Shown: positions 1 to 12,040 of the stretch, in pieces | Position numbering within the stretch: position 1 is the stretch's first letter | How the letters are laid out: every line of letters begins with the position of its first letter | Assembly: GCA_014706295.1 (NCBI GenBank) | Contig: JACSVZ010000015.1 | Span: forward strand, 55,301,535 to 55,365,534 | Source: Lycocorax pyrrhopterus obiensis | Lineage: Eukaryota > Chordata > Aves > Passeriformes > Paradisaeidae | Reading direction: 5' to 3' | DNA length: 64,000 nt | Program-made: the position numbers and the translations under genes | Notes under the pieces: model-generated | Databases searched by the model: none | Told to the model about the DNA's origin: nothing | Seen by the model: only the letters and a program-made list of their open reading frames with translations

Positions 1-3000
1 TACATGTATGGACAGACACAAGCATGTAGATTTCATAAGTATGAGCAAATTCTGAGCTTATTGGTATAACTGTGTGATATGGCTGTAGTTGCAAGACAGG
101 AACTGAATTTTCTCTGGTCACTTAGTGCAGATGACAATTTTCCATAATCCAAGAGCTGTTTCTGGCACTTACCATCTCCTAGGGAAATCCTTGTGAACTA
201 TACTGTAGGGAAAAAACCCAAAACAAATTAGAAGCCTAAAGAAAATCATGATTTTGAAGGGAGCAAATACTTCTTCCCTATCCTACAAATGAAAACTTTA
301 CATGATTTTGTTTTTTCAAAATATATGACTTTTTTTGGAGGGAGAAATTGGTATTTCTCAAAAAATTAGGAGATGTTTGTTGACAGCTGGGATGTGTGGA
401 TGTAGTGGCTCTTCTGTGTAGTTATCCTATTTATGTTCTGTTACACAAAGTCAGGCAGTCACTAATCCAGCAAAGGACCCACTGCCAAAGCAATTCCCAG
501 CTTTTAACATGACATCAGTTCTGTGGCTCAAACAGGGAAGTAACTTATTCCTAGATTTGTTTTCCATGCACACTTGTCTATTTGGCTGCTCCTTCAGTCT
601 TTGAACAAGTGCTGTTTTGCAGTCAATGGAGAAGCTGACCCAGTCATTCTAATAATATTGGAAAAACTTGTTGCATGAGATGCTTGGGATTGCATGTGGG
701 TTTTTATTCATGTGACCTGAGTGAAAGCCTCTTGTATGGTTGTGTTATTTGGGTGGCAGATGTGTGTCCACCTGAAATGTAGGTGGGAGCCTTGTTTGGG
801 GTGGCAGGGACCACTGACCTCTGCTTGCAGCCATGGAGTGTGGGATGAGCTGTCACCAGGACTGGATTGAGAAGGCAGTGACCAAACCTGTCCTTTGCTC
901 CTGGCAGGCAAACAGGGAAGTAAGAACAGTAAGGACCAGGAGCAACCTATCTGCCACTGGGTTTTAGGAGAAAGCTTTTGGGAGCAGGGAACCATAAGAA
1001 AAGTCTCTGAGAAGCATTTCTGGACTCAGGGAGCTGAGCCATGCATCCAGGGTCTTTGTCACAGAGTGGTAGGCACTTACCTGCCGCCACACCAGCACTG
1101 CTGGGGAAGCCTCCAGGAGCCCCACTGCTGCAGCCGCCTTGCTGGAGGGGCTCAGGGCATCAGTCACGTTCAGCCTTGCTCACATGAAATGCTTGTGAGT
1201 ATTCCAGTGTTGTTCCTCTTCATTGTTCCACTGTTAAATAAATAATTTTCCCAAATTAAAAAAAAAAAAAACAAACCACAACAGAAATTTTACAGAAATT
1301 TAATATTCGGATTTTTCTTTTGAATATGTATCTGTACAAATCTGTTCTACATTGAGCAGCTATTAAAACCAAAGTGACCAATAAATAATATTTCTGGCTT
1401 CTAACTGTTTAGTGGGGCAGAAAATGATTGGGAAGTCAGTATTTGTTCAGTGAACAAAGGAGCCAACTACTTAATGTGACTAAATGAATGAACACCGATA
1501 ATGGAATTTTCCTGTCATCTATTAATTTTACTAAAGAGACCTCTAAAAATGATTGTAACAGTTTTGTCCCTTCCATGCCATCTAAGGGTCAGACTGTGAA
1601 TGTCATACACGGAGAAGCAGTTGCTGATATACGTAATATGACTGACATTTAATTGGTGTAACCTCACTGGCATTATTTTCATGACTACTGAAGGATCAAT
1701 CAAAGATTTTAGCCTGCTGCATTATATCCTTTTTATTTCAATTTTCAGATGCTTTCACAAGTGAGCAGTGTTACATTGAGCCTCAAAACCAGAGCGTTGC
1801 TGACTACCCATTAGGAGTTAGTCAATACGAGAGGTATTGTGGAGCTCTAACTTACAGGAAGAACTGATGTTCAGCTTAATTATTACAGATTATTAGATTA
1901 ATTTTTTAATTTGAGTAGCCTAATTAAAGTAGCCCCCCTACTAGCAGTTAGGAAGACTATATCTATTATCTTGTGTTCTTTCTCCACTGCCCTGTGCAGA
2001 ATTGCTGAGGAGGAGGAGGAGAAGGACCGTTCAAAGTGATCGCTGCACTTGTATCGGTTGCCAGCTTTGAGGCATATTCTGAAAATACCATGTTTTGACA
2101 GATTTTTTTAAAGCGTTTTGCCCTGTTTTGGGAGATGATGGATGTGCCACACAGATGACCCTAACACACGGCTGCACGCTAATATTCAGAGCTGTGCTTT
2201 TGTTTGTCTGCAACAATGGCTGTCATTAAGAAAGCTGAGTTTGCCAATATGCCCCCCTGTTCCAGCGCCGGACCCTTCCTGATTGGGCACCGGGAAGCAT
2301 CTTGTGCCTTTGACTGAAATGACATGGAAGATGTATGGTCTGAGTGCTGTCCTCAGCACCACTGCTGTGATGCGAAGAAAACCACGCTGACCCAAACAGA
2401 CCTGTGCTCAAACAATGTCACACCAAACGAAGACAACGTATTGGGAAGAAAAATGCTTGTAAACTGTGTGTGCTGGAAGATGTATTGGCCAGGCGGCCAT
2501 AGGGCAATCTTTGAACTATTGAAATCTTTAGAAATATTGTTTAGTTCTTGAAGAATACTTACAAACCTAATTAATCAAGCATAGATGGTTATTTTCACCC
2601 TTTACATACTGCTTCATTTTGGGACAAGAATAGGGCTGTCACATTTATTTTGCTGACCACTTCCCAGGTGCTTGCTGGCAAAACCAGAGTTTGAACATAC
2701 ATTTCCACAGCAATCCTCACATAACAGGCTTAAGAGAGCTCCTGGCCTTCTCCTAACCCTTAATATGCTTCAAAACTTCCTGAGTGTTTCCATTTTTCTG
2801 TTTGTGCATGTCTTGGGCTATGACATTTCATTTTCTTTTTGGTTTGACATCACCAGAACAGTATTTTAAACCCGACTGAAATCAATGAGCGATGGAGCAG
2901 CTAATGGCATAATTTTAATGTCAAATCATTGCGTATGTTCCTCTCAAGAGATGTGTGGATAAGAAGTTCTGTGTAAGACCTGTTATTACTCGTTTTTTTC

Positions 3001-3560
3001 TTAAAGCTTCTCCTATGATCTTGTGGAAGCTCTTGGGAAATGCTCTTAACCATGAATTCCTCTTGAATTGCACGTAAGCTGAGGACTTCAATCTCTGACC
3101 GAGATTCTGATTCTTTGGATGCACCATCCTACTGATTTCTAAATTCTGGTATCTCTACATCTAGATTATTGGTTTTATAATAAATGTTTACTGGTTTCAA
3201 TTTTATTTACATGTATCATGTGGCCAAAGCCACCTAGAGTACCTAAAATAAATAACATCTCTTTTAAAATTATTTTTTAAAGTTATCATTAGCTTCAGTA
3301 AGGCTAGAAACTAATTTGAACAGGCAGTAAACAATTTATGAAAATGTTAAAAACATTAAAATTTACCTTAAGCTAAAAAAACCCATAAAATATTGCCTCT
3401 TGTTACAATTAAAATCACCGAAACAGCATTTTAATAGTTTAATTCCAATTATTTAAACAAATTTAATACAAATTATTATTTATACATATTTTAATGTAAT
3501 ATATAGTAGTATATTTCATCGTATTGTAATATAATGTAATAGCATCTTATATCACACCCA
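1..3560. other. AT-rich non-coding stretch, no gene recognised
   Basis: All six frames are broken by frequent stops, and the short open frames (the longest is 116 codons at 895-1245 on the plus strand) show no family motif. The part from about 2030 to 2580 is less AT-rich, with several CpGs and homeodomain-like TTAATTAATCAA words at its end, so it could be a conserved non-coding block. That cannot be judged without alignment. No promoter or RNA gene is visible. Confidence 0.6.
1237..1271 (+). other. AATAAA signal followed by a 14-base A-tract (possible retrocopy 3' end)
   Basis: AATAAA occurs at 1237-1242 and a run of 14 adenines starts 16 bases later at 1258. This spacing is what a polyadenylated transcript copied back into DNA would leave. 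The open frame at 895-1245 ends just before it, but its protein is not recognisable and I see no target-site duplication. A chance A-rich run next to an ordinary AATAAA is equally possible. Confidence 0.25.
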
Positions 3561-3654
3561 GCATGGAGTGATTCCTGGTGTTGTCCTGTGCCAGGAGGTG
3601 GACTTCAGTGATCCTTATGAGTTCCTTCCAACTCTGGATATTTTATGATTCTGT
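3561..3654 (+). mobile_element. CR1 LINE, extreme 3' end (old, about 95 bp)
   Basis: The segment follows the order of the avian CR1 3' terminus: a GTCCTGTGC word, the CCAGGAG.TGGACT..AGTGATCC block, TTCCTTCCAACTC, then TATTTTATGATTCTG. It is diverged from the other copies in the window and severely 5'-truncated, as is normal for CR1, where reverse transcription starts at the 3' end and usually aborts. It has no coding capacity. Confidence 0.85.
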
Positions 3655-6600
3655 AATTATAATACTGTAATTTAATACAAATCACTATTCTTACATGCAT
3701 TGTAACATAATAATCACACTAATATGTTCAGGTGGTCTGCTCAAATAAGCTATCATTCAAAAGAAAAGGTATTTTAAATCTTATCTTGGCCTTGACTTTA
3801 AATGAAGTCAGGGTTAAAAGCATGTGTTTGAATTGCCTTCAGAGGTGATACTCTCCTAATTAAGAGATGACTTACTACAGGAATGGGAATCCTTGAGCAC
3901 ATTCTTCATTGTATTTGAAGGCGATGCAGTGAGATATGCCCAGAAAACATGGGACTGTTGAATGCACTCAGGAACTTTTCTGCAGTTCTAAGTGCACACA
4001 GTGATTAATATAAATTGCATGTTTGGTATGCCCTTTTCTTAAAGCCCTGTTTGTAGCCTACCCTCCTACTAATGTATGTGTGTTTAACATAATAAACTGT
4101 CCATACAAAAGCATGTCCCTCCCAGTCAGGCTTGAGGTGGTGTGGGAAAATATTCAGCCGTTGCTTGTCAAGGTCTAGTGAACAGGAGACAGGAGCGTTC
4201 ACTGCTAGAAATCTTCACATTTTCAGAAATGAGTTGAAGTAAGCCACACAAACCCCCTATTTTGATCAGGCTTTTAACACTGAACTCTTCCAAAATTAAA
4301 AGCAAATAGAAAAAGAGACAGACTGGGTGGGGAGTTAAACTGTTGGCAGCAAATGGTCTAAATGAGGAGAAGGCAAATTAAATGAAGAACATATGTAATC
4401 TGTGATTCTGTCTGGATCTTCAGGATTTCTGCATACAACCTGATTCCTAAGTAAGGATAGCTGCGTGGATATATGGGCTAATCTTAAACATTTTGAGCTG
4501 CTGGATTGAAGCAAGCAGCATTTCTGCCTCCCATCACTTCTTGGCATTTAGAAGTTCAGGATCTTTATAAACCCAGGAAAGGCAGTGTTTTCATGTAAAA
4601 GGAAAGATAGGTGGTGGGTTACTAACTTTAGCTTGGTGGTTGTTGCTCTGCTGTATAATGTTTGGGGTTTTTTTCTCCATCTGTTACAGTCTGTTTTACA
4701 GGAGATGACAGCTTGTGACATCGTGGCATTTCCAAGTCACCCCAATCCAGGGGGGCTTCCCTACCAGGTGGAGGACAAAGGAGGACCCCAATTTCCTTAT
4801 ACCCTGTGGGCCAACACAGGCACTGGATGAAAATGCTGCTGCATTTGGTGCAACAGCAAAGCTTCAGGAGCCTGTGGCTTGGTGAGAGCAGAGGTGAGCT
4901 GCTCCTGGGGCTGTGGCAGAGCATTGCCCAGGTTAATCAGCTGCGAGAGAGCATCTGCTGGGCCAGAGACATATTGGTTCTGTGTTAGCTCCCTCCTCCT
5001 TCCCTGAATGGACTAATCTGCTTTTTCAATCTCATCTTCAGCAGCACCAAACCAAGCCTGTTTGAAATTTCTTTATATCAGCTAATATTCTGTAGCATAT
5101 TGCAGAAACCAGTAACCCCATCCATCACATTTTAAATGCAAATGAAAGACCTATCTTTAGAGTGCATTTTCCAAAGCTTGGCGCTCCTCTCCCTTCCCTC
5201 CAACATCAATTTAAATACTGATTACACTGGAAAATGAAAATTTCTATCATAAGGAAGCTTATATTGAGGTTAATGCAAAAGAAGAGGAACTGAGCTGTAA
5301 CCCTCAACAGTTTAATTGTGTTACGTTACTCTGGCTGTTCAGTGGCATAAGATGTTCAGGTACCAGTGATCTTATGAGTCAAATGAGGTTTTGGTCACTG
5401 TCTCAGTATACCCACCTTCAGGTGAGGATGGAGGTGACTTTCTGGCCCCACTATGGTAGGAAGATGATCTTCCTTTGTGTCAGGTGGTCTGCAGGCGCCA
5501 TTTCATTGGCCTCCACCACTCACAAACCTTCTGCGTGTACCAGTTGCACAGGTTTTATGTATTCCTGCAGTGAGAATAATAAGTCTTTGTTTCTTTGTGT
5601 GCGTCTATATGTCATAGTTGCTGAGCTAAATCCTCAGTTATGTTTATTTTCCCATAAATTTGCTTTGCTTTTTCCACGTTTGCCAATGTCTTCTCAGCCA
5701 CAGGTGAGGAAGGGGGCAGGAGCAGCATCCAAACCTGCCAACCTGAGCGTCATACAGTCTGTGTGTCTGGGTGGCCGAGGGTGGTGGCACTGCTGGCAGC
5801 CCCAGAAGCCCCAGTTTCCATGGCATTGCAGACATTCTCCAACCTTTTTCATATTCCACAAAAAAAAAATGCTCAGGGCAAACACCTTCTTTAGCAGAAA
5901 TTTGGCATGACCGTCTCCTTCGCTGCTTGCCTGTTCTTCCACCCATCTTCCCACAAAGAGGTTAATAAATGTTTACTTTTTTTCTTGTTTCCATATGGTT
6001 TGTTCACAGGCTTTTGCTTGTGTGTGTATGAATGCTCACTTGCATTGACTGCTGTGAGGGAATTGTTCTACTAATGCTGGCCATCTTCAAATCAATGCCT
6101 GCACATAACAACAGAAAGTGCCTCAGATGTAGTGGTTTCCACAGGACTATTGTTAGGCCTTTGTTAAGCATTTTTGAACCTAATAAATAATGTCAAAAGT
6201 CTCTATCCTAGCCAAAAATGTTCCCTTTGAAACAGTTCTAATAGTATTTTTGTTCTGCAATGTCTCCCAGTGTTGTGAAGAATTTGTGCCTCACAATAGG
6301 AATCTGGTATATCGCGTGCCGCTTTGCCTTTTTCTTTTTTTTTTAAATTTATTTTAACATGTGAACCCTTCTTTCCTGGGCAGGCATTCCTAATTCTTTA
6401 CATAAATGTTGCTTTTTCTTGAATAACTGTACCACTTGGAACTTCAGTGCTGTAAATGCTACTAAATTTCATGAACTACAGGAAGAACAAATCTTAATAA
6501 TGATGGAATGAGGGGGAGGCAAGCAAATCATTGAACTTAATTATAGGTTATTTCAGTGAACCTCCTTTGTGTTTTGTTGCATAACTCATAATTAAATTAT

Positions 6601-6657
6601 GTCGAAAGTAAGGTTTTAACAATTGATTTATGCACTGAAAAGCAATGATAACAATGG
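3655..6657. other. Non-coding stretch, no gene recognised
   Basis: The interval is AT-rich intergenic or intronic sequence. It contains the longest open frame of the window (178 codons, plus strand, 5374-5910), which has no recognisable domain, no strong start context and no obvious splice sites that would make it an exon. Its composition matches the surroundings, so I treat it as chance. No RNA gene or mobile element was recognised. Confidence 0.55.
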
Positions 6658-6850
6658 TCAAAGATGATCGCAGTAGTCCCCTCTGGCCGTAATATCTATT
6701 AATCTAGACCATAATGACTACTTATTCTGGAAAAAACCCTAATTGGAGACTGTCTGTGATTCATTATGCCTTACATAGCACATATTAACGATACGTTTCA
6801 TCTCTCCTTAATATGAAGTATAATTTGTGGATAATATTCCCATTTCAGTG
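6400..6850. promoter_or_regulatory. Candidate conserved non-coding element
   Basis: The stretch is rich in homeodomain-type words (TAATTA, AATTAAATTA, TTAAC), has no simple-sequence content and few long mononucleotide runs. In vertebrate genomes such texture often marks conserved enhancers. It also overlaps an ancient repeat tail at 6658-6708, and some known conserved elements derive from old repeats. No conservation data are available here, so this is a guess from texture only. Confidence 0.25.
6658..6708 (+). repeat. Ancient amniote SINE / CR1-like 3' tail remnant
   Basis: The order GATGATCGCAGTAGTCCC, CTCTGGCC and then AATATCTATTAATCTA resembles the 3' tail shared by old amniote CR1-like LINEs and the SINEs that borrow it (typical form: GG-CCC-TTCTGGCCTTAA followed by a TCTATGAATCTA repeat). 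The short length and mutations leave only the tail recognisable. The assignment is from memory of the family and is moderately uncertain. Confidence 0.45.
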
Positions 6851-7324
6851 GTGCAGTAGTGTGTAGCAAATCAAGCTAGGAGAAACATATTTGCTAGACA
6901 TATTTTATTTCTGTGCATTTTACTTTGCTTATTTTAATTGGGCTCTGGAGAAAAATGTCAAAACCCACATTTCTCTGCATTCATTTTATCTGTGGCACCA
7001 AAGCTGTTGGGTGCTATCTGTATTAAAACAACTATTTATACTGTGGGGTTTTATTTAGTTATCTCATTTCAGCTTAGAGATAAAAGAGACATTTTAGCTT
7101 GTTTTTTCACCATGGTAGGAATAAACATTAGATCTACAGTTGGAACTGCTGCTTCGTGGTGTTACATGGAGGGTCTAAACCAAAGTTTACTACTACAATC
7201 GTAGTAGAGAATGAAACTCACTTGGGGCTAGATAAATCAGGCTTCAAATCAAACCCAAGGCATCACTAACACTCCCAGTGGCAGTTCAGTGGACTTAGAT
7301 CTGTGTTCATTTCTTTACAGCTGA
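6709..7324. other. Non-coding stretch 5' of the CR1 cluster
   Basis: Nothing gene-like is seen. The sequence is AT-rich and unrelated to the CR1 block that starts near 7325; the transition is visible as a rise in GC and the appearance of CR1 ORF2 words. Confidence 0.5.
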
Positions 7325-7683
7325 CATTAACAGCATAGCTACCTTGGACTTCCACAGGGCAGACTGTGGCCTGTTTAGGAGCATCTTTGGCAGAGTCCAT
7401 TTGAAGGCAGTCCTGAAGGGCAAAGGAGTCCAGGAAGAATGGGCATTCTCCAAGAAGGAGAACTTAAAGGTATAGGAGCAGTCTGTCCCCACGTGCTGGA
7501 AGACAAGTAGGTGAGTAAGAAGATATAGTGACAACGGATGGGGAAACTGGAGGTACTTAGGGCTTTCTTTGCCTCAGTCTTCAACAGTAAGATGAGCTGT
7601 TCTCTAGACACAAGCCTCCTGAACTAAAAGACAGGGACAGGGAGCAGAATGAAACCCTCATAATCCATCACCAATTGGTCAAA
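7325..7683 (+). mobile_element. Older CR1 LINE ORF2 fragment, left half (interrupted)
   Basis: The block corresponds to the CR1 ORF2 region between the endonuclease and the reverse transcriptase: a GACTTCCACAGGGCAGACT word, then GGCAGTCCTGAAGGGCAAAG, then GAGCAGAATGAAACCCTCAT just before the break. Relative to the CR1 layout I know, roughly 250 bases are missing internally, after the part at about 7500. The reading frame is destroyed by stops and indels. It continues at 8240 after an inserted younger CR1, so the two halves are one element. Confidence 0.75.
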
Positions 7684-8239
7684 GGAGGTGATTGTCCTGC
7701 TCTGCTTGCACTGGTGTGGTCCTGCCTCGAGCGTTGTGTGCAGTTTTGGGCACCACAAAATAAAAAAGACATTAAGCTATTAGAGAGTGTCCAAAGGAGG
7801 GCCATGAGGACAGTGAAGGGTCTGGAGGGGAGGCTGTATGAGGAGCGGCTGAGGTCACTTGGTCTGTTCAGCCTGGAGAAGAGGAGACTGAGGGGAGGCC
7901 TCATTGTGGCCTACAACTTCCTCATGAGGGCAAGAGGAGGGGCGGGTACCAATTTCTTCACTCTCGTGACCAGGGACAGGACTCAAGGAAACAGCCTGAA
8001 GCTGTGTCAGGGGAGGTTTGGTTTGGCTACCAGGAAAAGTTTCTTCACTCAGAGGGTGCTTGGGCACTGGAACAGGCTCCCCAGGGCAGTGGTCACAGCA
8101 CCAAGCCTGACAGAGTTCAAGAAGCGCTTGGACAACGCTCTCAGGCACATGGTGTGATTCTTGGGGTGTCCTGTGCAGGGCCAGGAGCTGGACTCAATGA
8201 TTGTGGCTCCCTTCCAATTCAGCATAGTCTATGATTCTA
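7684..8239 (+). mobile_element. CR1 LINE 3' end nested in an older CR1 (about 555 bp)
   Basis: This is the C-terminal part of CR1 ORF2 plus the short 3' UTR. An open frame covering 7675-8157 (160 codons) reads through the characteristic words FWAPQNKKD, LLESVQRRA, YEERLRSLGLFSLEKRR and HWNRLPRAVV, and stops at the usual ORF2 end. The UTR then runs through CAGGGCCAGGAGCTGGACTC to CTATGATTCTA. It is less decayed than the flanking CR1 halves, which it splits. The endonuclease and polymerase domains are absent, so it cannot move itself. Confidence 0.92.
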
Positions 8240-8972
8240 GGAAGGGGAAATGATCAGTGACCTGCTAAACCACTTAGACACACACAAGCCTATAGGGCCA
8301 GATGGAATCCACCCTAGAATATTACTCGCAGAAGAGATCGCCAAGCCACTTTCCATCATTTACCAGCAGTCCTGACTAACTGGGGAGGTCCCAGGTGACT
8401 GGAGGTTAGCTGATGTGATGCCAATCTACAAGAAAAGGTGGAAGAAAGATCTGGGGAACTACAGGCCTGTCAGCCTGAGCTCAGTGCCAGGGAATGTCCT
8501 GGAGCACATAATTTTGAGTGCCATCAAACAGCACGTACAGGACAACCAGAGGGTCAGGCCAGCCAGCATGGGTTTGTGAAAGGCAGGTCCTGCTTCACCA
8601 ACCTCATCTCCTTCTATGACAGATGACCGGCTTAGTGGATAGGGATAAGCTGTGGATGTTGTCAGCCTGGACTTTAGTCCACCTTGACACTGTTTTCCAT
8701 TGCATTATCCTGAAGAAACTGGGTGCTCATGGCTCGGATGGGTGCACTGTGTAATGTGTAGAAAACTGTCCGTATGGCCAGGCCCAGAGAGAGGTGGTGA
8801 CTGGAGTTACGTCCAGCTGGTGGCTGGTGAGTAGTGGTGTTCCCGAGGGCTCAGGACTAGGGCCGGTTCTGTTTAATCTCTCTATCAGCAATCTGGATGA
8901 GGGGATCAAATGTACCCTTAGTCAGTTCGCAGGTGACACCCTGTTGGGTGGGAGTCTTGATCTGCTGTGTCT
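8240..8972 (+). mobile_element. Older CR1 LINE ORF2 fragment, right half (reverse-transcriptase core)
   Basis: The sequence resumes the older element at GATCAGTGACCTGCT and runs through the fingers and palm of the reverse transcriptase. Visible words are [41 protein letters not shown] and LDEGI, ending near the catalytic box. That box reads FAGD instead of the usual FADD, so one of the two metal-binding aspartates is lost. Several frameshifts and stops (for example after SIIYQQS) confirm a dead copy. Similarity fades after about 8970. Confidence 0.88.
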
Positions 8973-11900
8973 CTGCCTGTCCCATGCAGAAGCAGGAGCT
9001 GTGGCCTGCTGAGGTCTCTGCTCTCAAGAGGAAGAAGACATTTAACCACAATTCACCTGGAGGCACTGAGGATGGGTGAGTATGAGCTTGCTTTAATGTA
9101 GTCAGCTTCAGAAATGTGCTGGAAAATGGGTCCCAGTAAGTGTTTGGGCAGGTAGCCCATGCTGAAGCTGTGTTTCATTGGTACTTGAGGTGGCTATCCT
9201 GACTCGAACATGTGGGTCACTGTGCACAGTCATTAATCCCCAAGGTACCTTAAGCCTCTGCTGCCTCCTTGCTCAGTTACAGGCTAAAAGCTGTTCTTTT
9301 CTGAGTTCACATTTATTTACTCTCAGTGTGAATGCATCGCTCGCCAGCACAGCCCCAAGGAGGTGCTGCTGATGCTGCTGGGGCTCCAGTGGTGTGGGTC
9401 TGGCTGGTCCTGAGCTGGCCAGGCAGGTGGCCAGAGCTCTCCTCTGGCAGCAGAACTGGAGCTACGTGAAACTCAGCCAGGAGCTTGGCTGGTATTCTGC
9501 ATCTGCTCTTGGCTGTGTGCTTTTCATGCCCCTGCTGCCGGGGCTCGGCTGGCAGGACTTCGACGTGTGCACCTGGCCCTGCCGCCTTTTGGACCTAGAT
9601 TTGGGGGGAATTATTTGGAAAGACAAGGAGGATCCTGTGTGTGATTCTTTGTTCTCTTTGGTAGACAGAAACAAAAAAAAAACCTTAAAAAATCCTGTAA
9701 TATTAATTTATCTAATCAAATTTATGGTGACACATGAAAGGAGAACAAAGTTATATTTGTTCTTCTAGTGACAGAATCGAATTGCATTGTGCCAGTCAGG
9801 TACTCTCCTGAGATCAGATGAAACAGGCTTTTTTGGTGAGGAAAACCCCTGATATCTTATGAAAACACTGAAAAAACTATGCAAAGGGGACTTTTTTTTT
9901 TTATTTGTCATCTTCAGAAGTGTATCTGAAATGCTCTAGTTGGCTAAATGATTCATTGCAATTACATTATTAGGTAGATGCAGCACTTTTGCTCTTTAGT
10001 CATTAATTAGAAGACTTTGGATTTCTGAATATATTTACCACGTGCAAAAATTTTGTTTCAGAAAACTTATACCTGTGTTTTTTGTGAACTGTTCCTTCCG
10101 ATCCACAGCTAGTCATTATTCGTGAATTATAATTGCTTTTAAAGTCACACATGATTTTCTCCTTCCCCTGATATAAGAATTGGCCTTTCTACAAAAGAAG
10201 GGTAATGATCTATAATTAAAGCTTGTTCTTGGTCTCATGTTCATACATGAATACAGGAGGATGGTCAGTATTGGAGGATATCTCTGCCTTAACACTGAGC
10301 AGACACACATGATAAACACATGATTGTAGCCAAGAAAAAAGGACAAATTTGCTGCTTGTCAGCTGCCTTTCACAGAGACACACCAGCAGAAAAATTGACC
10401 CAGCATTTTTGTGTTATCTACAGAGTGCTAGAGGGAAATATAAATCCTCATTATATTCTAATTAGAAAAAAGCATACCAAACTCAAACCCACATTTGTCA
10501 GGAAAAGTCTTTGTACTTGATACTGAATTTTAAGTTTATTCAATTTATGGTGCTATTAGTGATGTCTATCCACATTCATCATCACAAATTTTTTTCATTT
10601 GCACCACTTAGCCAAGCTAATATTAAAGCTGATTTTTCTTTCGCCAGGTGCCAATGTTAGGATAAAGCATTTTGGAAAATTTCAGCAGGTATTATTTGCC
10701 AATGTCCTCCAATGGAAATAGATACAGGCAGGATGTTGTTTTTTCTCTACAGTGACAAAAATGTGCATGATCATGATAGTAAGTAGAAAAAGGGGAAAAA
10801 ATTGAGTCTGTAGTTATAGTTGGAATCTTATACGGAATATGAGTTTAGTTTCAGTCTTAGATCATGCAAGTAGGATTTTCTCATGTGCACTGTAGCTTTG
10901 TTAAGAGTTTAGCATTTCATTCTCCCCAGCTGTCACTGACCCTGCGCACACAGAACTTTCACATATCCCAAGAGGAAAACTGCGTGTGGGGCATCCCCAT
11001 TTCGTGATCTCAAACATTGCTTTCTTTCTCTTTTGCTTCTCGTGTGGCAGCCTGTTCTCATCCCCAACATCAAAACCCACCAAGGGGACAATGATTCCCT
11101 TATTCTCTGAGACATGGTCTTCTGTGACTCATGAGCTGTAGAGGGGGAGAAGTCACCTGAAGCAATTGCAGTGAGCGGGGAACACAGTGTTGTGGAGGTT
11201 AGTGGAAGAATATGAGAGGAAATGCAGGAAGGAGGAGGAAAACCGGAATAATGCCATAACCTGAGTTGCCCCACACTGCTGGTAGGGGGAGTTTTGTACT
11301 TTGACCCCTGTCAGGCACTTCTTTGAAGCTGGTTTAGCCATATAAGTCTAAATTGCACAGCAGGTGCAATTGATTGTGTAACGATCATTTTCATAATTGT
11401 TTTGAGTGGTCTAGTTTGAGACAGCTTTTGCAGCAAGTGTAAAAATCTTGAAAACAGTCAATTTTGAAAGAGGCACTGATAACACTACTGTAACTCCCAT
11501 TACATTTTAGTACTGGGTCATCACTTCCATAAGGCTATAAAAGGCTCCTGAAAAAGCAAGTTTGGAATTCAGAGACAAAGGGTGTGAAGTACCAAAGATA
11601 AGTCTACAAGGCTTTCAACTCAGCTTACATTCATAGACGTATTTGGTGCTGGTTGAACACTGAGACATCAATATTTTTGAGTATTTAATTTTTTTCTGTT
11701 AGAAGCCAGTATATGGATGTGAAGTATAGAAAACAAGTAGACAAAAAAAGGATTTCATCATATCTCTAAAAACTGATCAGGGCTTGTTACAAGACAAGTT
11801 TCCTGTGTTATTTGAGATGAAGCTCTTTGTCAAAAAGACAGCTGAAATAGATTTTATGCCAAAAAATGGCTTTGCAAACTCTTGAAAATGTTGACCTTTG

Positions 11901-12040
11901 ATTAGCATTTTAGGAATATCCGGCTCTACAAGGGAAAAAGCATTATAGAAGTTATAGGTGATTGAAGTTGCTTTTTTAATGGGAGGGATAATAATGGTAA
12001 ATAGCGTTATGTGCATTATTTCTCAGTCTTGAAGAAATGG
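8973..12040. other. Non-coding stretch, no gene recognised
   Basis: The first part (9300-9680) is GC-richer and has open frames of 64 and 124 codons on the plus strand, with Leu/Trp/Gly-rich translations that match nothing I know. From 9680 onward the sequence is AT-rich with homeodomain-like words and no repeats I can name. No splice-bounded exon or RNA gene was found. Confidence 0.5.

Noticed and set aside
5374..5910. Longest open frame in the window (178 codons, plus strand)
   Set aside because: No recognisable domain and no start or splice context. The composition equals that of its surroundings, and three other open frames overlap it on both strands, as expected for chance.
8438..9079. 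Several short open frames that could be read as small genes
   Set aside because: They are pieces of the decayed CR1 ORF2 in its true frame or shadow frames; not independent genes.
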